A DNA stretch of 14,842 nucleotides from Desulfobacterales bacterium (GTDB lineage: Bacteria > Desulfobacterota > Desulfobacteria > Desulfobacterales > UBA11574), in assembly GCA_012974475.1 (NCBI GenBank), contig JAAXQD010000167.1, positions 1 through 14,842 on the forward strand. Reading direction: 5' to 3'. Below the pieces are notes generated by a model that saw nothing but the letters and a program-made list of their open reading frames with translations, made no database searches and was not told the origin of the DNA. Position 1 is the stretch's first letter. Each line of letters begins with the position of its first letter. This document shows, one piece after another, positions 1-6,657 of this stretch. The position numbers and the translations under genes were made by a program.

Positions 1-47
1 AACCAACCAGCCGTAAAACGATTAGGGTCTCAAATGGGGGAGAAAAG

Positions 48-857
48 ATGAAAGCATCAGATTTTATCGTTATCTTGGGTTCTTTCTTCATCATCACAAC
101 AAGTACTGTATACGGTCAGGAGGCCAAAGATTCAAATCTTGCCAAGCAAGCCCAGAACCCGATTGCCAACCTGATCAGTCTACCATTGCAAAACAACACA
201 AACTTCGGAATCGGGCCGGATGACGAAACTCAGAATATCCTTAATATCCAACCTGTCTGGCCCTTTTCAATAGGTGAAGACTGGAATTTGATTACACGCA
301 CAATCCTGCCAGTCGTGTCTCAGCCGAATGTCCTGACCGGTGGTGAAGGCCGTATCAATGGACTGGGTGACACCACATTTACCGGCTTTTTTTCACCCAA
401 GGACTCTCCCAAGCTCACCTGGGGCGTTGGACCAGTATTTCTTATTCCAACCGCTACAGATGATACGCTGGGCTCAGACAAGTGGGGCGCTGGAGCTTCA
501 GTGGTGGCGTTGGCAATGCCGGGGAAGTGGGTTGTTGGATCACTGTTCAGCAACGTTTGGTCCTTTGCCGGTTCTGGCGATCAGGATGTGAATCTGTTTA
601 CCTGGCAGTATTTTATAAATTACAATATGGCGAACCAATGGTACTTAACATCTGCGCCAATTATCACGGCAAATTGGGAGGCGGACAGTAGCAACAGATG
701 GACGGTTCCTTTCGGGGGCGGTGTCGGAAAAATTTTCAAGATTGGCAAGCAACCGATGAACGGCCAGGTTAGTGCATATTACAATGTGGAAAAGCCGGAC
801 TCTGGTGCCGATTGGCAATTGCGAGTTCAGCTTCAGTTCCTTTTCCCAAAGAAATGA
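48..857 (+). CDS. Putative outer-membrane beta-barrel protein (neuromedin U/phenol MetA-like 'transporter' family)
   Basis: The 269-residue product starts with a hydrophobic leader (residues about 5-23, likely cleaved near VYG-Q at 22-24), so it is exported. The rest alternates hydrophobic and polar residues with many Trp, Tyr, Gly and Asn, has no long hydrophobic helix, and ends in strand-like RVQLQFLF, all typical of an outer-membrane barrel. Phrases such as IANLISLPLQNN, NIQPVWPF, GLGDTTF and WGVGPVFLIPTAT match my memory of the bacterial 'neuromedin U'/MetA-pathway-of-phenol-degradation-like family, whose members are usually about this length and whose substrate is unknown. The ATG at 48 is supported by a GGGGGAGA ribosome-binding site at 36-43. 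It stands alone, and the next gene is about 490 bp away. Family assignment is moderately sure; a transport role is only inferred. Confidence 0.8.
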   Translation: MKASDFIVILGSFFIITTSTVYGQEAKDSNLAKQAQNPIANLISLPLQNNTNFGIGPDDETQNILNIQPVWPFSIGEDWNLITRTILPVVSQPNVLTGGEGRINGLGDTTFTGFFSPKDSPKLTWGVGPVFLIPTATDDTLGSDKWGAGASVVALAMPGKWVVGSLFSNVWSFAGSGDQDVNLFTWQYFINYNMANQWYLTSAPIITANWEADSSNRWTVPFGGGVGKIFKIGKQPMNGQVSAYYNVEKPDSGADWQLRVQLQFLFPKK

Positions 858-870
858 AAACATTTCCGAA

Positions 871-971
871 TTTTATAAGATAGTCTCAATATATCAAAGT
901 TCAGTGATATTTGGTCTTCTGGCAAGATAACACAAGTTTTGACAAGACCGTTTTTTATAAGATAGTCTCAG
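871..971. repeat. Pair of perfect 18-bp direct repeats
   Basis: TTTTATAAGATAGTCTCA occurs at 871-888 and again at 954-971, starting 83 bp apart, in non-coding sequence. The copies are identical over 18 bp. They could be regulatory sites, footprints of a small element, or a slippage duplication; the sequence does not decide. Confidence 0.8.
914..957 (+). terminator. Weak candidate intrinsic terminator after the barrel gene
   Basis: GGTCTT (914-919) can pair with AAGACC (945-950), followed at once by G and six Ts (951-957). The loop is long (25 nt) and the stem only 6 bp, so this is a tentative terminator for the gene ending at 857. Confidence 0.35.
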
Positions 972-1347
972 GTTCCAATGGAAAGATCTTTGAAATAAGA
1001 ACATCTTCGTTCAAATGCATGGCGGTCCTATATTCGCACCCATTTCCGATTCTGCCCGTTTCCCATTCCCCATAGAATTGGAACGATATAGAACCAGTTA
1101 TCTGTTCCGCGTTTTTACAGCCCTCTGTATCAAGGAACTCCCCGGAAGTCAATATTGACACTTTATATCATATACTATACCAGAAGGCTGTCTATTTAAT
1201 ATCGACGATCCTCAGCAATAACAATAGCCGCCATATCAAGTCAGGTTAAAAACCTGGCGACCTGTCCGGGCAGGACTGGCACTGAACAGCCTCGTATTGA
1301 GAATCAGTATAGCGATTGGATATAATTGTATGAGAATTCTGAGTGAT

Positions 1348-1893
1348 ATGAAATCCTACAGTCGTTTCGCATGGGGATTTCGAGATTTTCTCGAAGATCC
1401 CTTGTCTCTTGACGACGCCAAGGCCATGTTGCAACAAGGGTTAAGGGAACGGGAAACCAATTTTCTCAACCTGTTGGAGCGCGACTGCGGCTGTCCCCTG
1501 AAAGAATTTGGTTTCCACCAACATCTTCATACGATCCGAAGCTTTGACAAGCTTACAAGTGAGGGGATGCAGTTCCCTGCCAGCGATTTACTCTCCCTCG
1601 TAGAAGAAATCTTACCCGATCATTTTGGGGGTCACCCCACCGATTATCAGTTTGTGGAAGATCAAATCGACGGTCTGCCAAAGGTCAGCATTTTAATCAG
1701 CCCGAATGTCGGCCAAGTAAATGCGTCAGAAGTCGTTGATATCGTCATAAAACACCTGGGGGCCCACAAAGGGGGATACGAAATGATGGCGGACTGTTGG
1801 CGCCAGGGGCATACACTTCAAGTGGTTCGCAGTGAACCGCATCACACCTTCACCGGCAAGATTTTACCTCTGCATATATCTAAGAAAAAATAA
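1348..1893 (+). pseudogene. Internally deleted PaaK-like acyl-CoA/adenylate ligase (N- and C-terminal ends fused)
   Basis: From the ATG at 1348 the frame encodes 181 residues. An earlier ATG at 1297 adds 17 residues unlike the family, so I prefer 1348; neither has a clear ribosome-binding site. The first part (SRFAWGFRDFLEDPLS..AKAMLQQGLRERETNFLNLLERD, about residues 4-46) resembles the N-terminus of phenylacetate-CoA ligase-like (PaaK/coenzyme F390 synthetase-like) proteins. The rest (from CGCPLKEFGF, through HLHTIRSFDKLT, GGHPTDYQFVED and HTFTGKILPLH) resembles their extreme C-terminus, including the TGKI lysine region. Such enzymes are usually around 400-500 residues; the AMP-binding core with its SSGTTG-type loop is absent. 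It cannot be a normal ligase. It is either a decayed gene with an in-frame deletion or a small stand-alone C-terminal-type protein. It converges with aapP (41-bp gap). Family recognition is from memory. Confidence 0.6.
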
Positions 1894-1934
1894 TCAGACT
1901 AATGGGTTGTCGAATTTGGGTCGGAACAACCATA

Positions 1935-2711
1935 TCAATGCAGAATCTGACTCAGGAACAGTTTGGTGCGTTCGTGTTGCGGATTTTCGAAAAATTCCTC
2001 AGGGGTGTTGCCCTCGACAATTTGGCCGTAATCCATAAAAAGTACACGGTGGGCAACGCTTTTAGCAAACCCCATTTCGTGAGAAACCACAATCATGGTC
2101 ATCCCTTCTTGAGCCAGATCAATCATGACATCCAATACTTCCTTGATCATTTCAGGATCAAGGGCGGAAGTGGGTTCATCAAAGAGCATGACTTTCGGGT
2201 TCATACAGAGACTCCTGGCAATGGCCACACGCTGTTGCTGGCCGCCGGACAGCTGCCCGGGATATTTTTTTGCCTGTTCTGGAATCTGCACCTTCTCCAG
2301 GTAATACATGGCGGTTTCTTCGGCTTCAGCCTTGGGGACTTTTCTCACCCATATGGGCCCTAACGTCAGATTTTCGATGATGGTCAGATGGGGAAAAAGG
2401 TTAAAGTGCTGGAAAACCATACCGACTTCCATACGGACTTTCTCGATATTTTTGATGTTGTTGGTCAGTTCGATTCCATCCACAATAATGCGGCCCTTTT
2501 GATGTTCCTCCAAGCGATTGATGCAACGTATAAGGGTCGACTTTCCCGAGCCGGAAGGGCCGCAGATGACAATGCGCTCCTGTTTATGCACGGTGAGATT
2601 GATTCCCTGAAGCACATGGAAATCACCAAACCATTTGTGCATATCGATGATCTCTATCATGGCTTCATCAGACAGCGTTTGTTCCGTGGTGACTGAGGAT
2701 TCTGAGGTCAT
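1935..2711 (-). CDS. aapP: General/polar amino-acid ABC transporter, ATP-binding subunit
   Basis: This cytoplasmic ATPase drives amino-acid import. All ABC motifs are present in its 258 residues: Walker A GPSGSGKST (51-59), Q-loop Gln101, signature LSGGQQQR (154-161), Walker B VMLFDEP (174-180), D-loop SALD (182-185) and switch His211. The DEPTSALDPEMIKEVLDVM and ENPQHERTKLFLSQIL stretches are typical of the polar amino-acid GlnQ/AapP group. It is the last gene of the four-gene minus-strand operon, 8 bp after aapM, with GGGGAG at the 3' end of aapM as a somewhat distant ribosome-binding site. A second ATG at residue 18 is a possible alternative start, because the first 17 residues are not conserved-looking. 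The aap name rests on the linked permeases; function as an amino-acid importer ATPase is very likely, exact substrates are not. Confidence 0.93.
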   Translation of the reverse strand: MTSESSVTTEQTLSDEAMIEIIDMHKWFGDFHVLQGINLTVHKQERIVICGPSGSGKSTLIRCINRLEEHQKGRIIVDGIELTNNIKNIEKVRMEVGMVFQHFNLFPHLTIIENLTLGPIWVRKVPKAEAEETAMYYLEKVQIPEQAKKYPGQLSGGQQQRVAIARSLCMNPKVMLFDEPTSALDPEMIKEVLDVMIDLAQEGMTMIVVSHEMGFAKSVAHRVLFMDYGQIVEGNTPEEFFENPQHERTKLFLSQILH

Positions 2712-2719
2712 AAAAACGT

Positions 2720-3814
2720 TTAATCTCCCCTCGACAATTCTTTTTCCAACTTTCTACTGTAATTCGACATGGAAAAACAACCCAAAAAGTAAAGAATGGC
2801 AACAAACAGATAAGCCTCTTTACTAAACCCCATCCATTCCGGATCGGAGAGGACCGTCTGCGTGGTTTTGAGCAAATCATAAAGGGCGATGATCACCACC
2901 AGGGATGTGTCTTTGAAGGCAGAGATAAGCTGACTGACCGTGGGCGGAATTACGATTTTCAACGCCTGGGGAAGGATTATCAACCGCATGGTCTGGTAAT
3001 AATTCAACCCAATAGACTCGGCAGCCTCGTACTGCCCTCTGGACATTCCCTGAAGCCCACCCCGAACCACTTCTGCAATGTACGCTGCAGTAAACAGAAT
3101 GATGGCCACCTGGGCCCGGAGAATCTTGTTGATGGTTACCCCTTCAGGCAGAAGCAGCGGAAAAATAATTGACGACATAAACAGAAGGCTGATCAAAGGA
3201 ACACCTCTGATCAGTTCAATATACACAATGCAGAGTGTTTTTATTCCACGCATTTTAGACTGACGGCCCAGCGCCAAAACAACCCCAAGTGGATATGCCG
3301 CCGTGAGTCCGAAAACAGACAGCAACAGCGTCAACGGCAAACCGCCCCACTGGGTGCTCTCCACCGGGTCAAGTCCAAAAAGGCCCCCTCTCAAAAACAG
3401 GCCCATGAGAAAAAGACCTGCGATCCAGGCGTATGCCAGAGGCTTTTTCCAGTGTTTACGGTTTTGACTGAAAAATAGCAGGACAAAGAGAATAATCATA
3501 GCCAGAAGGGGACGCCACTGCAGTTCGTAAGGAAAGAAGCCGAACAGAATAAACCTCAGGTTTTCTGTAACAATGGACCAGCAGGCACCCCCGGTATCCC
3601 GGCACACCTGCCCCGTGGTGTTCCAAACACTGTCGATGAAGGCCCATCGGAAAAAAGGCGGAACGGTTTTCCACAGAAAAAAAAGCGTCACGATCGTCAG
3701 CACTGAATTAAACCAGCCGTTAAATAAATTGGCCTTTATCCATCCTATAACGCCAATATTGACCACCGGCGGTCTGATCTCTTTTTTTGGGGACGTATGT
3801 GCAATATCTGCCAT
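2720..3814 (-). CDS. aapM: General amino-acid ABC transporter, permease subunit AapM
   Basis: An inner-membrane permease of 364 residues. Hydrophobic helices are near residues 35-50, 102-117, 127-142, 158-182, 202-222, 234-250 and 335-350. The EAA loop that docks the ATPase is at about 263-286 (EAAESIGLNYYQTMRLIILP). The long N-terminal insertion with CRDTGGACW (71-79) and RFILFGFFPYELQWRP (87-102) is characteristic of AapM compared with short GlnP/HisM-type permeases, as is the length. It lies 8 bp downstream of aapQ and 8 bp upstream of aapP, so the three are probably translated together. A GGTGGA sequence inside the aapQ end is the only ribosome-binding-site candidate, which suggests translational coupling. 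With AapQ it should form the heterodimeric channel. Confidence 0.92.
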   Translation of the reverse strand: MADIAHTSPKKEIRPPVVNIGVIGWIKANLFNGWFNSVLTIVTLFFLWKTVPPFFRWAFIDSVWNTTGQVCRDTGGACWSIVTENLRFILFGFFPYELQWRPLLAMIILFVLLFFSQNRKHWKKPLAYAWIAGLFLMGLFLRGGLFGLDPVESTQWGGLPLTLLLSVFGLTAAYPLGVVLALGRQSKMRGIKTLCIVYIELIRGVPLISLLFMSSIIFPLLLPEGVTINKILRAQVAIILFTAAYIAEVVRGGLQGMSRGQYEAAESIGLNYYQTMRLIILPQALKIVIPPTVSQLISAFKDTSLVVIIALYDLLKTTQTVLSDPEWMGFSKEAYLFVAILYFLGCFSMSNYSRKLEKELSRGD

Positions 3815-3822
3815 GGATTTGT

Positions 3823-4995
3823 CTACCGTTCCACCAAAGCGGCCTTTTTATTATACCAGTTCATAAACGCCGACGTCAGCAGGCTGAAAATTAGATACAC
3901 CAGCATAATCAGCGCCACGCCTTCAATTGCCTGGCCGGTCTGGTTGATGGTTGTATTGGCCACGGATACGAAATCAGGAAACCCTATGGCCACGGCCAGC
4001 GAGCTGTTTTTGGTCAGGTTCAGCATCTGGCTGGTGAGCGGCGGAATGATCACTCGCAGGGCCTGGGGTAAAATCACCAGGTTGAGCACCATGGGAGGCC
4101 TGAGACCCATGGACATGGCAGCCTCTGTCTGCCCTTTGCTGACCGACTGAATCCCTGCCCTTACAGCTTCTGCGACATATGCGGCGGTATAGAGTACCAA
4201 ACCCAGTAAGAGGGCAATGAACTCAGGAGAAATGGTAAAACCGCCGATAAAATTAAAACCCACAAGTTTCGGCATATTCAATTCGGTCGGGGCGCCCCCC
4301 ATCCACCAGGTTAACAATGGAAGCCCTAACAACAGCCCCATGGACACTCGAAATACCGGAAAAAGCTGTCCGGTTTGTTCCTGACGTTTTTTTGCCCACC
4401 GGCGCACCAAATAAACGATGATACAGCCGACCAGAAAGGCGATGGCCATATAGGCATGTGCCGGATGGGCCTCGGGAATCGTAAAGGCAACCCCACGGTT
4501 GCACAAAAAAACGCCGGGTATGGGATGAAGGGCCTGTCTGGGGGAAGGAAAGGTCTCGTAAAAAATAGCATACCAGAAAAACAATTGTAACAGCACCGGG
4601 ATGTTCTGCATCACTTCAATATAGATGGCCGCCAGTCTCGATACCAGCCAGTTTGTGGAGAGTCGGGCCACACCGATAAACGTGCCGAATATAACTGTGA
4701 TGATAATCCCGATAAAAGAGACGTATAAGGTATTCAGAGCCCCGACAATCAGGGCACGGCCATAAGAACTGGCGGCTGAATAGTCAATCAGGGATTCACC
4801 GATCTCAAAAGAAGATTCTTTGTGGAGAAAACCGAATCCCGTGGCAATGGATTGTCTCTCAAGATTTTGAAGGGTGTTGGAGACCAGATAGTATCCCAGC
4901 ATACCGACCATACAGAGGGTTAAGAACTGAAAAAATATCGCTCTCTTTTTAGGGTCGAGCCAGAATGGTGTTTTTTCAGATAGATTGTTCTCCAT
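3823..4995 (-). CDS. aapQ: General amino-acid ABC transporter, permease subunit AapQ
   Basis: An inner-membrane permease of 390 residues, the usual AapQ size. Hydrophobic segments lie near 21-40, 82-110, 130-147, 180-198, 215-232, 257-277 and 357-378. The EAA loop is at about 291-315 (EAAMSMGLRPPMVLNLVILP). ALNTLYVSFIG, EVMQNIPVLLQLFFWY and NQTGQAIEGVALIMLVYL are AapQ-like stretches. It partners AapM in the channel. No convincing ribosome-binding site precedes the ATG at 4995; the upstream 136 bp, between it and aapJ, carries a strong terminator, so expression of aapQMP probably depends on read-through or on a separate promoter in that gap. Confidence 0.92.
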   Translation of the reverse strand: MENNLSEKTPFWLDPKKRAIFFQFLTLCMVGMLGYYLVSNTLQNLERQSIATGFGFLHKESSFEIGESLIDYSAASSYGRALIVGALNTLYVSFIGIIITVIFGTFIGVARLSTNWLVSRLAAIYIEVMQNIPVLLQLFFWYAIFYETFPSPRQALHPIPGVFLCNRGVAFTIPEAHPAHAYMAIAFLVGCIIVYLVRRWAKKRQEQTGQLFPVFRVSMGLLLGLPLLTWWMGGAPTELNMPKLVGFNFIGGFTISPEFIALLLGLVLYTAAYVAEAVRAGIQSVSKGQTEAAMSMGLRPPMVLNLVILPQALRVIIPPLTSQMLNLTKNSSLAVAIGFPDFVSVANTTINQTGQAIEGVALIMLVYLIFSLLTSAFMNWYNKKAALVER

Positions 4996-5091
4996 AATAT
5001 TTTCTGAACACTATAAAATCATCAATTCCCCTCTGAAATTGAAAAACCGTCCTGATCGGTGGGAAAGAAGACCTGGGAATTCACGCAAGAT

Positions 5092-5123
5092 AAAAAAAGG
5101 TGCCCCATACAGAGAGGCACCTT
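5092..5123 (-). terminator. Intrinsic terminator between aapJ and aapQ
   Basis: Read on the minus strand, AAGGTGCC (5123-5116) pairs with GGCACCTT (5104-5097), giving an 8-bp stem and an 11-nt loop, running into a T tract that ends at 5092. It begins 9 bp after the aapJ stop. In binding-protein transporter operons such a structure typically lets the binding protein be made in excess over the membrane parts. Confidence 0.85.
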
Positions 5124-5131
5124 ATGATCAA

Positions 5132-6151
5132 TTATCTAAAAGGAGCGGCATACATCAGACCGCCCTTCAGCCACAGGGCGTTCAAGCCGCGCTGTAGGCC
5201 GAGTTTGGTGTTAACCCCCACGTTTCGCTCAAAGATCTCTCCATAATTTCCCACCTGTTTTACGATATTGTAGGCCCACTTTTCGTCCAGCCCCAGCGCT
5301 TTGCCCATGCCTGGGGTTACGCCGAGAAAACGTTGGATTTGAGGATCCGTGCTCTTGAGCATTTTATCAACGTTTTTAGAAGTGATCCCGAACTCCTCGG
5401 CCTGAATCAGAGCCATGACCGTCCAGTTGACAATATCATACCACTGGTCGTCACCATGGCGGACAACAGGCGCCAGAGGCTCTTTGGAAATAATTTCGGG
5501 CAGCAGGACGTAATCGTCGGGGTTAGGTGCCACGGATCGGTGGGCAGCCAATTGGGAAGCGTCAGAGGTCAGGACGTCGCAGCGGCCGGCAAAAAACGCT
5601 TTCGAAAGCTCGGCGGTCTGCTCGATGACCACCGGTTTCCACTTCATCATTTTATTACGGAAGAAGTCTGCCGCGTTCATTTCGGTGGTGGTTCCCGGCA
5701 GAACGCACACCGTAGCGCCTTCCAGTTCATTCGCGCTTTTCACACCCAGTTTCTTGGGCACCAGAAATCCCTGGCCGTCGTAATAGTTGACGTGGACAAA
5801 ATTCAACCCGTTGGTGGTTTCGCGGGTCAGGGTCTGGGTAGTATTGCGGCAAAGAACATCAATCTCTTTGGACTGAAGGGCAGGCAGACGTTGTACGGCT
5901 GTAAGGGGAATATATTTCGCCTTGTTTGCATCACCGAAAACTGCTGCGGCAATGGCTCGGGCCGTATCCACATCAAGCCCGTTCCATACACCCTTCTCAT
6001 CCGGCATGCTGAATCCAAATACGCCGCCGTTGACACCGACCTGAACAAACCCCTTGGCTTTGACATCATCAAGGGTTCCAGCAACGGCCATACCGGCGGT
6101 AACCATTAGAAACGCCAATGCAACTGCTACGCATACTTTACAAAATTTCAT
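5132..6151 (-). CDS. aapJ: General amino-acid ABC transporter, periplasmic substrate-binding protein
   Basis: A 339-residue periplasmic receptor of the family-3 solute-binding proteins. A signal peptide covers residues 1-24 (KFCK, hydrophobic core, cleavage probably after AVA-G at 22-25). The mature start GTLDDVKAKGFVQVGVNGG, then GFSMPDEKGVWNGLDVDTARAIAAAVFGD and EIDVLCRNTTQTLTRE, are typical of AapJ/YhdW-like proteins, which bind a broad range of L-amino acids. The ATG at 6151 has an excellent ribosome-binding site, AAAGGAGG (6167-6160). It is the first gene of the operon, followed by a strong terminator. Substrate range cannot be read from sequence alone. No frameshift or missing part is seen. 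Confidence 0.93.
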   Translation of the reverse strand: MKFCKVCVAVALAFLMVTAGMAVAGTLDDVKAKGFVQVGVNGGVFGFSMPDEKGVWNGLDVDTARAIAAAVFGDANKAKYIPLTAVQRLPALQSKEIDVLCRNTTQTLTRETTNGLNFVHVNYYDGQGFLVPKKLGVKSANELEGATVCVLPGTTTEMNAADFFRNKMMKWKPVVIEQTAELSKAFFAGRCDVLTSDASQLAAHRSVAPNPDDYVLLPEIISKEPLAPVVRHGDDQWYDIVNWTVMALIQAEEFGITSKNVDKMLKSTDPQIQRFLGVTPGMGKALGLDEKWAYNIVKQVGNYGEIFERNVGVNTKLGLQRGLNALWLKGGLMYAAPFR

Positions 6152-6276
6152 GCCTTGTACCTCCTTTGTAGGTTAAGTTGGTTAATTCCAGGATTTCTCC
6201 AATACGATTCCTGTTTATTTCCATCCCTTAGCCGAATTTTGAACGTTATACCATCTCTTCACGATTCCATATAACG

Positions 6277-6322
6277 CCTGCCCGCAAAGCTATTGCTTGG
6301 GAGGCGGGCGGGCGGTTCCGCC
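6277..6322. repeat. GC-rich double hairpin, possibly a dispersed palindromic element
   Basis: CCTGCCCGC (6277-6285) pairs with GCGGGCGGG (6304-6312) with one mismatch, enclosing a nested stem AAGC (6287-6290)/GCTT (6295-6298). Immediately after, GGCGG (6311-6315) faces CCGCC (6318-6322). The block is far more GC-rich than its AT-rich surroundings, as is common for REP-like intergenic elements. Only one copy is in the window. Confidence 0.5.
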
Positions 6323-6362
6323 ACCCTAAAAAAAGGAAGTTCCTATCCCATTGAATTATTTT

Positions 6363-6383
6363 ACTAATACCACAGGTATCAGT
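6363..6383. promoter_or_regulatory. Operator-like dyad
   Basis: ACTAATACC (6363-6371) and GGTATCAGT (6375-6383) are inverted repeats with one mismatch around a 3-bp centre. Size and symmetry suit a dimeric regulator. It sits about 210 bp upstream of aapJ and 275 bp upstream of the radical SAM gene, so the target is unclear. Confidence 0.35.
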
Positions 6384-6556
6384 TTTTGCAAATACAAAAC
6401 TTAATATTGATGACCGCTTACAAGATCTTTGGAGATCCATATGGAATAATGTTGACCATATCATCTCCTAAATTTTTTAGCATGTACCGTCGTATTTTTC
6501 AGGATAAATCCCCATGCTCCAGGACATTTACCCATAAAAATAAGCCGTTTCCCCTA

Positions 6557-6584
6557 TGGACAATTTTAAAATAGCTGCAATAAA
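6557..6584 (+). promoter_or_regulatory. Candidate promoter for the radical SAM gene
   Basis: TGGACA (6557-6562), a 16-bp spacer and AATAAA (6579-6584) preceded by TGC give a sigma-70-like arrangement with an extended -10. Transcription would start near 6591, leaving about 65 nt before the ATG at 6658. The match is modest. A second weak pair, TTGAAC (6617-6622) and GATAAT (6639-6644), is so close to the start codon that it would give a nearly leaderless message. Confidence 0.3.
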
Positions 6585-6657
6585 ATTCTAAGACAATATC
6601 CACTTTATGTGCTCTTTTGAACCTTAACCTTGTTCAAGGATAATAGAGAATCAGATA

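Larger units (their letters stand above)
858..1347. other. Gene-poor region between the barrel gene and the ligase remnant
   Basis: This stretch of about 490 bp holds no gene I can support. It contains the 18-bp direct repeats, a weak terminator, an AT-rich segment around 1160-1200, and two adjacent stem-loops at 1242-1274: CAGGTT-AAA-AACCTG (1242-1256), then the near-palindrome CCTGTCCGGGCAGG (1261-1274). A minus-strand GTG frame at 955-1161 encodes 68 residues without a ribosome-binding site or recognisable family; I do not call it a gene. Confidence 0.5.
6152..6657. other. Long divergent intergenic region with several dyads
   Basis: About 500 bp between aapJ (leftward) and the radical SAM gene (rightward). 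I see no gene: the short frames here (minus 6246-6464, plus 6386-6574) lack ribosome-binding sites and family resemblance. It contains an inverted pair CGTTATA (6244-6250)/TATAACG (6270-6276), a GC-rich hairpin block at 6277-6322, an operator-like dyad at 6363-6383, and promoter-like sequence near the radical SAM gene. The aapJ promoter must be here, but no convincing -35/-10 pair was found on the minus strand. Confidence 0.6.

Noticed and set aside
955..1161. Minus-strand GTG frame of 68 residues
   Set aside because: No ribosome-binding site, no family resemblance, and its end overlaps an 18-bp direct-repeat copy; most likely non-coding.
1274..1292. Sigma-54-like TGGCAC
   Set aside because: The downstream GC of the -12 element is missing at the required spacing.
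1902..2363. 153-codon plus-strand frame opposite aapP
   Set aside because: Antisense to intact ABC ATPase motifs; no domain and no ribosome-binding site.
5333..6109. 258-codon plus-strand frame opposite aapJ
   Set aside because: It lies wholly antisense to a clear substrate-binding-protein gene, has no recognisable domain and reads as a by-product of aapJ codon use.
6246..6574. Short frames on both strands in the aapJ/radical SAM gap
   Set aside because: They run through the GC-rich hairpin and dyads, lack ribosome-binding sites and have low-complexity-like composition; no protein family was recognised.
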